Shown here piece by piece: positions 43,973 through 52,846 of a stretch of 64,000 bases of DNA; position 1 is the stretch's first letter; the number at the start of each line of letters is the position of its first letter. The stretch is from Ignavibacteriaceae bacterium. GTDB taxonomy: Bacteria > Bacteroidota > Ignavibacteria > Ignavibacteriales > Ignavibacteriaceae. Under the pieces are notes generated by a model. It saw only the letters and a program-made list of their open reading frames with translations. It had not been told where the DNA came from and ran no database searches. The translations under genes were made by a program, and so were the position numbers. The stretch is from the NCBI GenBank assembly GCA_008933765.1, contig WBUK01000012.1, positions 1 through 64,000 on the forward strand, in the 5' to 3' direction.

Positions 43973-45466
43973 ATGGAAACCGACAGTGTTTCGAGATTTC
44001 TCGGGAACTATAAATTCAAACGGACCGGGTTGGTGCTTGGGATTCTCGCCTTTTTAGTCTTCATTCTCATTTCCGATTTACCTGATCACCCCCGGTTTTG
44101 CGCCGGAATCGCCATCTTAATGTCTATTTGGTGGGTTACCGAAGCCGTGCCACTGGCTGTTACTTCACTTGTTCCTTTGGTACTTTTCCCATTAACGGGG
44201 GTAATTAGCGGTAAAGATGCGGCAGCTGCATACACAAATTCCACAATTTTTTTGTTTCTGGGTGGATTTATAATTGCGCTGGCGATGGAACGATGGAATT
44301 TGCACAAAAGAATTGCCCTCGGGTTGGTTTCCCGTTTTGGGAAATCCCCTTCTTCGATAGTTTTGTCATTCATGGTTGCCGGTGGCTTCCTTTCGATGTG
44401 GATATCCAACACGGCTACGGCGGTAATGCTTCTGCCAATCGGAATGGCAATAGTTTCAAAGATGAGCGAAGAGCACGGAAGTGTTGCCACTTCCAACTTT
44501 TCGAAAGCGCTTATGCTCTCAATTGCTTATTCTGCCTCGATTGGTGGGATTGCCACCTACATCGGAACCCCGCCAAATCTTGTGTTTCAAAGGATTTACG
44601 CGCAAACTTTTCCCAATAATGCAAGTGTTGGGTTTGGGCAGTGGATTATCTGGTTTTTTCCGCTGGCGGTGCTGCTTACAATTTTTGTCTGGTGGCTGCT
44701 TACGAAAGTGATTTTTAGAAGTGACGGTAGTTTTGTGATTGACCGCTCGATTATGCGCACCGAGTATGAGGGGCTGGGACGAATGAAATATGAAGAAAAG
44801 GTGATTCTTACGGTTTTTGCATCAGCAGCGGTGTTGTGGATTTTCCGTGAGGATATTGCCATTGGTGCTTTTACTATTAAGGGGTGGGCAAATATCTTCC
44901 CTGCTGCAAAATTTATTGATGATGGCACAGTTTCAATTTTTGCTGCGGTTCTGCTGTTTATTATTCCAAAAAAGAAAGTGCTTGAAGAAGGAGGGGCAAT
45001 AGTTGACGGTTGGGTGATTCAGGATATCCCATGGGATGTTATTCTGCTGTTTGGCGGTGGGTTCGCACTCGCCGAAGGATTTGTGAAAAGCGGGCTTTCA
45101 GAAGCTATCGGTAAAAGTTTCGATTTTGCAGCCGGTATGCCCGTTATTTTTATAATCTTTTCGATTAGCCTGATTGTTACATTTCTGACCGAGCTAACTT
45201 CGAACACGGCAACTGCACAGATTTTCTTACCTATTTTGGCTGCCTTTGCCATTGAATGGAAAGTTGACCCCCTGCTTCTGATGCTTCCTGCGACCATTTC
45301 AGCCTCCATGGCGTTTATGATGCCCGTTGCCACACCGCCCAACGCAATTGTTTTCGGCTCACGAAAACTGCAAATAGCCGACATGGCAAAAACCGGCTTT
45401 TTTATCAACATCTTTGGGGCTGTGGTTATAACACTTTTGATTTACTTTGTGCTTGGGTTGAGGTGA
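43973..45466 (+). CDS. SLC13/DASS family sodium-dicarboxylate-type transporter
   Basis: The 497-residue product has about 11-12 helices. The two SNT motifs characteristic of the family are present: MWISNTATAVMLLP near 145 and LTSNTATAQIFLP near 410; TPPNLVF and ATPPNAIVF follow each. These bind sodium and a di- or tricarboxylate. The likely substrate is succinate/malate or citrate; it cannot be narrowed. It is monocistronic. Confidence 0.92.
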   Translation: METDSVSRFLGNYKFKRTGLVLGILAFLVFILISDLPDHPRFCAGIAILMSIWWVTEAVPLAVTSLVPLVLFPLTGVISGKDAAAAYTNSTIFLFLGGFIIALAMERWNLHKRIALGLVSRFGKSPSSIVLSFMVAGGFLSMWISNTATAVMLLPIGMAIVSKMSEEHGSVATSNFSKALMLSIAYSASIGGIATYIGTPPNLVFQRIYAQTFPNNASVGFGQWIIWFFPLAVLLTIFVWWLLTKVIFRSDGSFVIDRSIMRTEYEGLGRMKYEEKVILTVFASAAVLWIFREDIAIGAFTIKGWANIFPAAKFIDDGTVSIFAAVLLFIIPKKKVLEEGGAIVDGWVIQDIPWDVILLFGGGFALAEGFVKSGLSEAIGKSFDFAAGMPVIFIIFSISLIVTFLTELTSNTATAQIFLPILAAFAIEWKVDPLLLMLPATISASMAFMMPVATPPNAIVFGSRKLQIADMAKTGFFINIFGAVVITLLIYFVLGLR

Positions 45467-45886
45467 GGAGTGTTTTTGTGGGGAGGGGGAGGGGCAAATT
45501 TTTGCCACAGGAACAACCACGCTTTGATACGCAATGTTTGGGTAAGGTTTTTTTTTGGTGGGGGGAGAGTTTTTTGCATAGAAACAACCCAGTTTGACTT
45601 GCAAAGTAAGAGTTTGGTTTGTTTTTTTTTGATGGGGGGAGATAAATTTAAAACAGGGTGTTCCTAACAGAGCAAAGTTGAACCACTCTTTACAACGCTT
45701 GTTTGCTGTATATGCACCACAATTTGATAAACAACGGGGATAATTTGAACTATTAAGAATGATTTGATTCCACTTCCCGACTGCAAAAATATCCTCTTAA
45801 GACAGAGATTAAGTAAACGGTATTAAAGTAAAATCTTACCTGCTAACTTGTCATCCTCTTTTAGCTAAAACCGGATAAACATGGGG
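45467..45886. repeat. About 75-bp degenerate tandem repeats after the SLC13 gene
   Basis: Units start near 45471, 45547 and 45621, each beginning with a T-run plus GTGGGGGGAG and containing ACAACC..TTTGA. They carry long G and T runs. The later part of the gap is AT-rich and shows no clear terminator for either convergent gene. Confidence 0.75.
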
Positions 45887-46045
45887 TTAAAACAGCGTAT
45901 AAATAAACGGCGCTAAGGGGCTGCTCTTTGCAAAAACAAGCACCAACCCAATGAAGATAATAAGCACCACCACCGGAATCAGCCACCACTTCTTTTGCTC
46001 CTTCAAAAACGCAAAATACTGCGAAATAATCCGAATTTTACTCAT
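45887..46045 (-). CDS. DUF5989 small membrane protein
   Basis: A 52-residue frame with ATG at 46045. The product has a basic N-terminus (MSKIRIISQYFAFLKEQKKW), one strong helix (WLIPVVVLIIFIGLVLVF), and the end SSPLAPFIYTLF, the usual pattern of DUF5989 proteins. These are regularly found after SxtJ-like and carbamoyltransferase genes. It completes that trio here. Role unknown. Confidence 0.88.
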   Translation of the reverse strand: MSKIRIISQYFAFLKEQKKWWLIPVVVLIIFIGLVLVFAKSSPLAPFIYTLF

Positions 46046-46118
46046 TTTACAACACCGTTTATTTTATAAAATCGATTGAGATAATTATTAATTGCTGCTT
46101 TCATTTGCAATAATCCAT

Positions 46119-46547
46119 TTAGTGCATTTTTTCATATTTAACCGGGCGATCGGTTTTTTGAACCCAATATGAATCCCGTTTTTTGTTGAAGTTGAGGTCT
46201 AAAAATTCTTTTCGGAACAGTTTTGCAACAAAGCCAACGGGGGTAATAACCAAATAGAAAATCACCGTAAAAACTATTTTGGATACGAACCACCCCAAAA
46301 TCAGGGCAATGGTCATCCACGCTTTGTAAATATCGATTGTTTTTAACGGTGCCAAAAACGCAACCAGCGTCAGAAATACCCCAAAAACCTGAAGCGCTAA
46401 GCCGGTAAGTTCATAAGAAGTGTAGTGGTGAATCAGTATCCCCACAGCAAAACACGCCAAGCCCAGCGTTGCACTTCCTCTTCTTAGTACCCGCGCTGAA
46501 AGATCAAGCTCTTTAACTTCCTGTTTTACATCTTTAACTAAGCTCAT
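46119..46547 (-). CDS. SxtJ-like membrane protein
   Basis: The 142-residue product has an amphipathic start (MSLVKDVKQEVKELDLS), three to four helices (LGLACFAVGILIHHY; GVFLTLVAFLAPL; FYLVITPVGFVAKLF), and a charged C-terminus ending KYEKMH. Its place between the carbamoyltransferase and DUF5989 genes fits the SxtJ family, named from saxitoxin clusters but widespread elsewhere. No saxitoxin genes are present. Function unknown. Confidence 0.82.
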   Translation of the reverse strand: MSLVKDVKQEVKELDLSARVLRRGSATLGLACFAVGILIHHYTSYELTGLALQVFGVFLTLVAFLAPLKTIDIYKAWMTIALILGWFVSKIVFTVIFYLVITPVGFVAKLFRKEFLDLNFNKKRDSYWVQKTDRPVKYEKMH

Positions 46548-46560
46548 GTTAATTCCGCCG

Positions 46561-46683
46561 GTTTATTCCTTTGTGAAATTTGGGTCGATATTTGACAATA
46601 TGATTTCCTTTTTTAGAACATCAATCAAACTCATAATTGCTCTGTGAGTTTATTCCTTTGTGAAATTTGGGTCGATATTTTGA
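46561..46683. repeat. Duplicated leader of the SxtJ-like gene
   Basis: A 35-bp block (core TTCACAAAGGAATAAAC on the minus strand, with the ribosome-binding AAAGGA) occurs at 46561-46595 and 46648-46683. After the upstream copy a small 23-codon frame (46563-46634) begins MSLIDVLKKE, like the MSLVKDVKQE of the real gene. The TATGAGYTTGATT sequence there also resembles the 3' end of the carbamoyltransferase. Confidence 0.85.
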
Positions 46684-46799
46684 CGCTGCGGTATCGGGTT
46701 TAACAACTTTATTCATACTCACACCCAATCCGCAATCTCAGCCTTTTGTGATATTCCGGTCGAAAGTCCGCTACGGGTAACGCCATCACAAAAATCACT

Positions 46800-48656
46800 T
46801 TAATCAAGCTCATACACATTCTGCCATTTTATATCTTCGTGAAACTCCTGCTGTTCTTCTTTCAGTAAAATGAAGTTTTCCAGCACCAAAACATCAATTT
46901 CAGTTCGCATAAAGCATTTGTAGGCATCCAAGGGTGATTCAACTATCGGCTCACCGCGAACATTGAAACTGGTGTTCACGATAACCGGGCACCCCGTTTT
47001 TTCATAAAATCTTTTGATTAAATCGTAGTACCTTTGGTTATCCGCGGGGTTAACCGTTTGAATTCTGGCGGAAAAATCGACATGAGTAACTGCCGGAATC
47101 TCAGAGCGCACAATATTTAAAAGGTCAATTCCCCAAAGTTGTTTTTCTTCTTCGGAAAGCTTCCGCTGTTTATCTTTTTTTACATCAGCAACGAGCAGCA
47201 TATACGGACTTTCACATTCAAGATCAAACCACTCACCAACTTTATCGTACATAACCGATGGTGCAAAAGGGCGAAAACTTTCCCGAAACTTAATTTTCAG
47301 GTTCATTTTTTTCTGCATTTCGGGGTTTCGGGCGTCACCAATTATTGAGCGGTTGCCAAGTGCACGGGGCCCAAACTCCATTCTGCCGTGAAACCACCCG
47401 ACAACCTTCCCCTCAATCATAAAACCTGCAACTTTATCCAACAAATCATTCTCATCAAACCTATGTGCGGGCAAACCGTGCTTAGTCAGAACCGCCTCAA
47501 TTTGTTCCGAAGTGTAAGCCGTCCCCAAAGAAGAGCCTTTCTGAAGGTCCCGCCCGGTTTTAAGACCTGTTTTCAGACTCGCTTTAAACCCTGTTTTTTC
47601 CGGGGCGGGGTTTCCGAAGTGGTGGTGATGAGCAATAAGTGCCGCCCCGAGTGCGCCACCTGCATCGCCGGCAGCAGGCTGAATCCAGATATCATCAAAT
47701 ATTTTCTCCCGAAGCAAAATTCCGTTTGCAACGCAATTAAGGGCAACACCTCCGGCTAAGCAAAGATTATTCTCCCCCGTCACCTGCCGGATATGGCGCG
47801 CCATTCTGAGCACGATTTCTTCGGTCACCACCTGAACGCTTGCTGCAAGATCCATCTCCCGTTGGGTCAGGGTGCCTTCCGGTTTGCGCGGTGGCCCGTC
47901 AAAAAGTTTCGAAAACCTGTCGTTGGTCATTGTAAGCCCGGTTGCAAAATCGAAATATTTCATATTCATTTTAAAAGAGCCGTCATCTTTCAGGTCAATT
48001 AAATGGTTGTAAATTTTTTCGGCATAAACGGGCTTTCCGTAAGGGGCAAGCCCCATAACTTTATATTCTCCCGAGTTCACTTTGAATCCGGCGTGGTAAG
48101 TGAAAGCCGAATAAAGCAACCCAAGCGAGTGAGGGAAGTTCAGTTCTGCCAAAATTTTAACCAAATTGCCCTGCCCTGTGCCATACGATGCTGTTGCGTA
48201 TTCCCCCACCCCATCGATAGTAAGAAATGCAGCCCTTTCAAACTTCGAGGGGAAAAATGCGCTTGCTGCGTGCGACTCATGGTGCTCCGGATAAAGAATT
48301 TCACCACGGAAGCCCGTTTCCTTTTCGATGAGGTCAGGTATCCACAGTTTTTGTTTAAGCCAAAGCGGCATTGCCAACATAAATGAGTTTAAACCTCTGC
48401 CGGGGTAACTAAGGTAGGTTTCGATAATTCTGTTGAACTTTAAGAAAGGTTTATCATAGAAAGCTATGGCTTCAAGCTGACCGGCATTGATTCCGGCATA
48501 TTTAAGGCAGAATTTCACTGCATTTACGGGGAATTTATGGTCGTGTTTTTTCCGTGTAAAGCGCTCTTCCTGAGCTGCGGCAATTATTTCGCCATCTTTC
48601 AGCAGCGCTGCAGCGGAATCGTGGTAAAATGCAGAAATTCCTAAAATGTAAGCCAT
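46800..48656 (-). CDS. NodU/CmcH-type carbamoyltransferase
   Basis: The 618-residue product has the Kae1/YrdC-like N-terminal part (ILGISAFYHDSAAALLKDG; QEERFTRKKHD; HHESHAASAFFPS) and the C-terminal carbamoyltransferase region (GRMEFGPRALGNRSII; NTSFNVRGEPIVESP). It uses carbamoyl phosphate and ATP to carbamoylate a hydroxyl on a sugar or small molecule. The acceptor is unknown; the SxtJ/DUF5989 partners suggest a surface glycan or envelope molecule. The gene is the first of the trio. Confidence 0.93.
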   Translation of the reverse strand: MAYILGISAFYHDSAAALLKDGEIIAAAQEERFTRKKHDHKFPVNAVKFCLKYAGINAGQLEAIAFYDKPFLKFNRIIETYLSYPGRGLNSFMLAMPLWLKQKLWIPDLIEKETGFRGEILYPEHHESHAASAFFPSKFERAAFLTIDGVGEYATASYGTGQGNLVKILAELNFPHSLGLLYSAFTYHAGFKVNSGEYKVMGLAPYGKPVYAEKIYNHLIDLKDDGSFKMNMKYFDFATGLTMTNDRFSKLFDGPPRKPEGTLTQREMDLAASVQVVTEEIVLRMARHIRQVTGENNLCLAGGVALNCVANGILLREKIFDDIWIQPAAGDAGGALGAALIAHHHHFGNPAPEKTGFKASLKTGLKTGRDLQKGSSLGTAYTSEQIEAVLTKHGLPAHRFDENDLLDKVAGFMIEGKVVGWFHGRMEFGPRALGNRSIIGDARNPEMQKKMNLKIKFRESFRPFAPSVMYDKVGEWFDLECESPYMLLVADVKKDKQRKLSEEEKQLWGIDLLNIVRSEIPAVTHVDFSARIQTVNPADNQRYYDLIKRFYEKTGCPVIVNTSFNVRGEPIVESPLDAYKCFMRTEIDVLVLENFILLKEEQQEFHEDIKWQNVYELD

Positions 48657-49148
48657 TGTATCAGATAAATTCTCTCAAATTTCAGATTATACAATTTGAT
48701 GAGCCTATAATTCAAATAATTCCGGTGTTTAATACGGAAAAGCCTGTTATCCAAAAAATTAAAGCGTTTAAGATGAACAAACCTTTTGTTCAAAGAATTA
48801 AGGTTAAATATAAATTAACCTGCTTTTAAAGCAACTCTTCGGTTTAGTAAGAATAGCCGAATACACCATCCAATTACAAAGTGTTAAACAAATTAAACAA
48901 CTTTTCAAACGGTCAAAAGGGTTTTTCACCTCTTCAGGGATGAAATTTGGGGCAAAACCACCACTTCAAGGAATTTCAAAACAAAAAACAACCTAAAAGA
49001 TATTAACATCCCTACAAATTTATGCAAACTTAAGTCAATAATACACTTGCTAAACCGGTAATACTATAATAGGAATAAGGATTAAGTGTAAAAAATTCTC
49101 CATTTTTTTGTAAGTTTGGTAATTCTAAAAACCAAACATGGTGGAGAA
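48657..49148. other. Gap with 39-bp tandem repeats (48698-48812)
   Basis: Three related 38-39-bp units begin at 48698, 48737 and 48775 (CCT..TTCAAA.AATT pattern). They lie inside a 66-codon frame on the plus strand that looks repeat-made, not a gene. The remainder is AT-rich leader of the divergent carbamoyltransferase and subtilase genes. Confidence 0.65.
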
Positions 49149-52100
49149 GTGTTAAACAAACTTACAGTCTTTTCATTTTTTCTTGCTTTGTTCTTTGTAA
49201 CCGTGCCGGTTAGTGCACAGCGGGGCGGTGACATAGTGCCGGGTGAGATTATTGTTCAAATGGAGCCTACGAAATCAGCGGAGGCTTTAACTTCAATTTT
49301 TCAAAATTATGACCTTAAGGTCATTCAGTTGCTTTCGCGCAGAATGAACATCTGGCTTCTGGGTTACGATGTGTCGCGTGCGAGCAACTACGATGTGCTT
49401 TACTCACTAAGGCAGCATCCCGATGTCCGGATTGTGCAGGAAAATCACTACATCGACCAAAGAGACAATAAAAACTTCAGGGATAGAAACCCCGAAGAAG
49501 CGATTAAAATCGACCTCCAACAAAGAAACACAACCCCCAACGACCCCCGATACCCGGAACAGTGGCACCTGAACAACACCGGGCAGGGTGGCGGTACTCC
49601 CGATGCTGATATCGATGCGCCCGAAGCGTGGGACTTCACAACCGGCGGGGTTACTGCGCTTGGTGATACCATCGTGGTAGCCGTGCTTGATGGCGGTGCG
49701 CAAATGAACCACCCTGATCTTGATTTCTGGGTAAACAGGCATGAAATCCCCAACAACGGTATCGATGATGACGGTAACGGCTATGTTGACGATTACTTCG
49801 GCTGGAACGCATACAACAACAACGGTAATCTGCCGAGTGACACACACGGTACGCATGTTTCCGGAATTGTTGCAGCTAAAGGAAATAATGCGCTCGGTGT
49901 TTCCGGCGTTAACTGGAATACAAAAGTAATGATGGTTGCAGCTTCCTCCGGTACCGAATCGGTTGTGGTTGCCGGTTACTCGTTTGTGCTGGAACACAGG
50001 GCAACCTACAACGAAACTAACGGCGCAAAAGGCGCTTTTGTGGTGGCTACAAATGCTTCTTTCGGAGTGGATTACGGCAACCCCACAAACTACCCTATCT
50101 GGTGCGCAATTTATGATTCGCTGGGAAAATATGGCGTTTTAAGCTGCGGCGCAACAGCAAACTTAGGAATTAATGTTGACCTTCAGGGCGACATCCCAAC
50201 TACCTGCCCGAGCAACTGGTTAGTTGCAGTAACTAACACAACAAACACGGATGCTAAGAACAGCGGAGCGGGTTATGGACCCATCAACATCGATCTCGGC
50301 GCGCCCGGAACGAGTATTCTTTCTACTTATACATCTTCTTCTTACACAACATTAACCGGCACTTCGATGGCGACACCAAATGTAGCCGGAGCAATTGCGC
50401 TGATGATTTCTGCAGCTAACCCTACGCTTCTGCAGGCTTACAGAACAAACCCGGGAAACACTGCACTTTTGTTCAAACAATATCTGTTGGAAGCAACTGA
50501 CCCCAACACAGCTCTGGCGGGTAAAACGGTTTCCGGCGGAAGACTTAATGTTTACAATGCCGTCTTAGCAGTTGGCGTGCCGCCTGATACGGTACCGCCT
50601 ACACCAATTGGCGACCTTGCTGTTACTGAATCAACTTCTAACAGCCTGAAATTGACCTGGACGGCACCGCTTGATACTTCAAGAAATGGTGTGATTAATT
50701 ATCTGATCAGAAAATCAGCTTCGCCAATTTTAACACTGAACGATTTTGACAATGCAACCCCTGTACCTTATCAAGGTTCGCCACAACCGGCAGGGCAGCC
50801 TGAAAATTTCACAATTACAGGGTTACAGCCGGCAACTTCCTTTTATTTTGCCATAAGGGCGCAAGATCGCTGGGGCAACACTTCGGCAATTTCCAACTCA
50901 CCGATGGGAACCACGCTGCAGCCGCCAACACTGGCGCTTTCAACGCACAATTTGGTGAAAACCGTCCTTTCAGGTACAACCGAAACGGACTCGATAATTG
51001 TTCTGAACTCATCGGCAAGCCCCTCAACACTTTCTTATTCAGTTGAGATGATGAACAACACTTTCCCTGAGGGAAGTATAGGGTTTTCGCTTGCGGGAAT
51101 TGGCAATAATTCAACACGAAACCATGATTTAACAAACGATAAAGAAAAACCTGAAATCCTGTTCGGTTATGCTATTGAAGGGCAGGGAGGACCGGATGCA
51201 GGCGGCTATACCTGGATTGACAGCAGAGAACCTAACGGGCCAACTTTTGAATGGAATGATATCTCAACAACAGGCACAGAACTGACTAACTGGACACCTA
51301 CGGGTACTTTTGGCGCTAAGGATGAAGGTTATGCAACCGTGAACTTAGATTTCAACTTTAAGTTCTATGGGCAGCAATCTAACACTGTTTATGTGGTTTC
51401 GAACGGCTTTGTAACCACTATTGCACCGACCGCAAACACATACTCTAATGCTGCCATTCCGAACAGTTCGGCTCCTAACTCGCTGATTGCACCAATGTGG
51501 GACGACCTTGACGGCACAAGCGGCGGGCAGGCTTTCTATCAAAACTTCCCTGATAAAACCATAATTCAGTATAAAAACTGGAAAACTTATGCAGGTGCTT
51601 CTTCAAGTTTGAATTTCCAGGTGGTGCTTTATCGTTCCGGGAAAATCAGATATTATTATCAAAATATGTCCGGTACTTTAAATTCTGCAACGGTGGGAAT
51701 TGAAAACCAGACCGGAGCCGTTGGTCTGGGTGTTGCCTATAACTCAACCTTTATTCAAAATAATTTAGCCGTTGAACTGAAAGCCGAGCCTGACTGGCTG
51801 TTCCCAACAAATCTTTCGGGGCTGCTTTACAACGGTAACAGCGCTGCGATAAACTTAGTGATGAACTCGCAAGGGCTGCCGTTGGGAACATACTCGATGG
51901 ATTTGGTTGTAACCTCCAATGACCTTCTGAAACCCGTTGATACGGTTAAAGTTGTGATGGTTAATTCAACTGAAATTCCGGTTGAACTTGTTTCTCTTTC
52001 CGCTGAAGCAAAAGGAAATGTTGTTCAGATTAACTGGGCAACTGCTACCGAAACTAACAATTACGGCTTTGAGATCGAACGGAAAACCGCTACAAGCCAG

Positions 52101-52535
52101 TGGGAGAAAATCGGCTTCGTTAAAGGAGCAGGCACCACTTCGGAGAGAACTAACTATCAGTTCACGGATAAATCAGCAGCAATGGGCAAGTATTTGTACC
52201 GCCTGAAACAAGTTGACCACGACGGCACAACGACATTTTCGCAGGAAATTGAAGTGGATATGGCGCTTCCGACCGATTATGTGTTAGAACAAAACTTCCC
52301 GAATCCGTTCAATCCGAACACCATAATTCGGTTTGCTATACCGTTTACAGGAAATGTTACGCTTAAAGTGTATAATGCGCTCGGTGAAACGGTGAAAACA
52401 CTGATCGACGAAACAAAAGAAGCCGGCTACTATGAGGTGCCGTTTAACGCAGCAGACTTGCCAAGCGGTTTGTACCTTTATGAGTTAAAATCGGGCAATT
52501 TTTCATCCGTGAAGAAAATGCTGATGATGAAGTAA
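49149..52535 (+). CDS. T9SS-exported subtilisin-like serine protease
   Basis: I use GTG 49149, which gives a clean signal peptide (LNKLTVFSFFLALFF, ending VSAQ); TTG 49116 is an alternative. The 1128-residue product has an inhibitor-like propeptide region, then a peptidase S8 domain with Asp in AVLDGG (about 181), His in DTHGTHVSG (about 232) and Ser in GTSMATPNVAG (about 405). A fibronectin type III domain follows (about 480-590). The C-terminal 90 residues are a T9SS type A sorting domain (LEQNFPNPFNPNTII; SGLYLYELKSG). It is exported and anchored or released as a surface protease. Confidence 0.94.
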   Translation: MLNKLTVFSFFLALFFVTVPVSAQRGGDIVPGEIIVQMEPTKSAEALTSIFQNYDLKVIQLLSRRMNIWLLGYDVSRASNYDVLYSLRQHPDVRIVQENHYIDQRDNKNFRDRNPEEAIKIDLQQRNTTPNDPRYPEQWHLNNTGQGGGTPDADIDAPEAWDFTTGGVTALGDTIVVAVLDGGAQMNHPDLDFWVNRHEIPNNGIDDDGNGYVDDYFGWNAYNNNGNLPSDTHGTHVSGIVAAKGNNALGVSGVNWNTKVMMVAASSGTESVVVAGYSFVLEHRATYNETNGAKGAFVVATNASFGVDYGNPTNYPIWCAIYDSLGKYGVLSCGATANLGINVDLQGDIPTTCPSNWLVAVTNTTNTDAKNSGAGYGPINIDLGAPGTSILSTYTSSSYTTLTGTSMATPNVAGAIALMISAANPTLLQAYRTNPGNTALLFKQYLLEATDPNTALAGKTVSGGRLNVYNAVLAVGVPPDTVPPTPIGDLAVTESTSNSLKLTWTAPLDTSRNGVINYLIRKSASPILTLNDFDNATPVPYQGSPQPAGQPENFTITGLQPATSFYFAIRAQDRWGNTSAISNSPMGTTLQPPTLALSTHNLVKTVLSGTTETDSIIVLNSSASPSTLSYSVEMMNNTFPEGSIGFSLAGIGNNSTRNHDLTNDKEKPEILFGYAIEGQGGPDAGGYTWIDSREPNGPTFEWNDISTTGTELTNWTPTGTFGAKDEGYATVNLDFNFKFYGQQSNTVYVVSNGFVTTIAPTANTYSNAAIPNSSAPNSLIAPMWDDLDGTSGGQAFYQNFPDKTIIQYKNWKTYAGASSSLNFQVVLYRSGKIRYYYQNMSGTLNSATVGIENQTGAVGLGVAYNSTFIQNNLAVELKAEPDWLFPTNLSGLLYNGNSAAINLVMNSQGLPLGTYSMDLVVTSNDLLKPVDTVKVVMVNSTEIPVELVSLSAEAKGNVVQINWATATETNNYGFEIERKTATSQWEKIGFVKGAGTTSERTNYQFTDKSAAMGKYLYRLKQVDHDGTTTFSQEIEVDMALPTDYVLEQNFPNPFNPNTIIRFAIPFTGNVTLKVYNALGETVKTLIDETKEAGYYEVPFNAADLPSGLYLYELKSGNFSSVKKMLMMK

Positions 52536-52605
52536 ACCGGCAGGGGTTTGTTGCAAACAAAATTAGTAAGCAGGAATTGCTGATGATGAAGTAAGCAGGA
52601 ATTGC
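52519..52605 (+). repeat. Duplicated 3' end of the subtilase gene
   Basis: TGCTGATGATGAAGTAA at 52519-52535 (last codons and stop) recurs exactly at 52578-52594. Around the second copy, AGTAAGCAGGAATTGC occurs twice, displaced 25 bp. Confidence 0.9.
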
Positions 52606-52655
52606 CGCTGAATCTTCAGCTAAAACTAAAACTCAAATTTAACCAACCAAACATT

Positions 52656-52690
52656 AAAAAAGGCTGCGCCGAAACCGGGCAGCCTTTTTA
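52656..52690. terminator. Rho-independent terminator after the subtilase gene
   Basis: GGCTGC (52662-52667) pairs with GCAGCC (52679-52684) with a run of A before and T after, so it may act from both strands. Confidence 0.85.
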
Positions 52691-52846
52691 TTTTTTTGTT
52701 TTTTAACAGTTCTGTTGTGAAATGTTTTATCACCGAAAGTTGAAAAAATCACATTAAGTTAACGAACAAGATATTAGTGTCAGCCGGGATATTAATGTGA
52801 TTGTTGAAGAAGTGCTATTTAGTGAAAAAATTCAAGGACCACAACA
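52690..52846. other. Gap with inverted repeat AATCACATTAA/TTAATGTGATT
   Basis: Arms near 52748 and 52790 flank a GATATTA..TGT direct repeat (about 52769 and 52788). It could fold on either strand downstream of the methyltransferase. Confidence 0.4.

Noticed and set aside
45887..48656. Saxitoxin-type biosynthesis
   Set aside because: Only carbamoyltransferase, SxtJ-like and DUF5989 genes are present, a trio common outside toxin producers.
48629..48829. A 66-codon plus-strand frame with periodic KPVIQKIK-type segments
   Set aside because: It spans the 39-bp repeats and overlaps the carbamoyltransferase start on the other strand.
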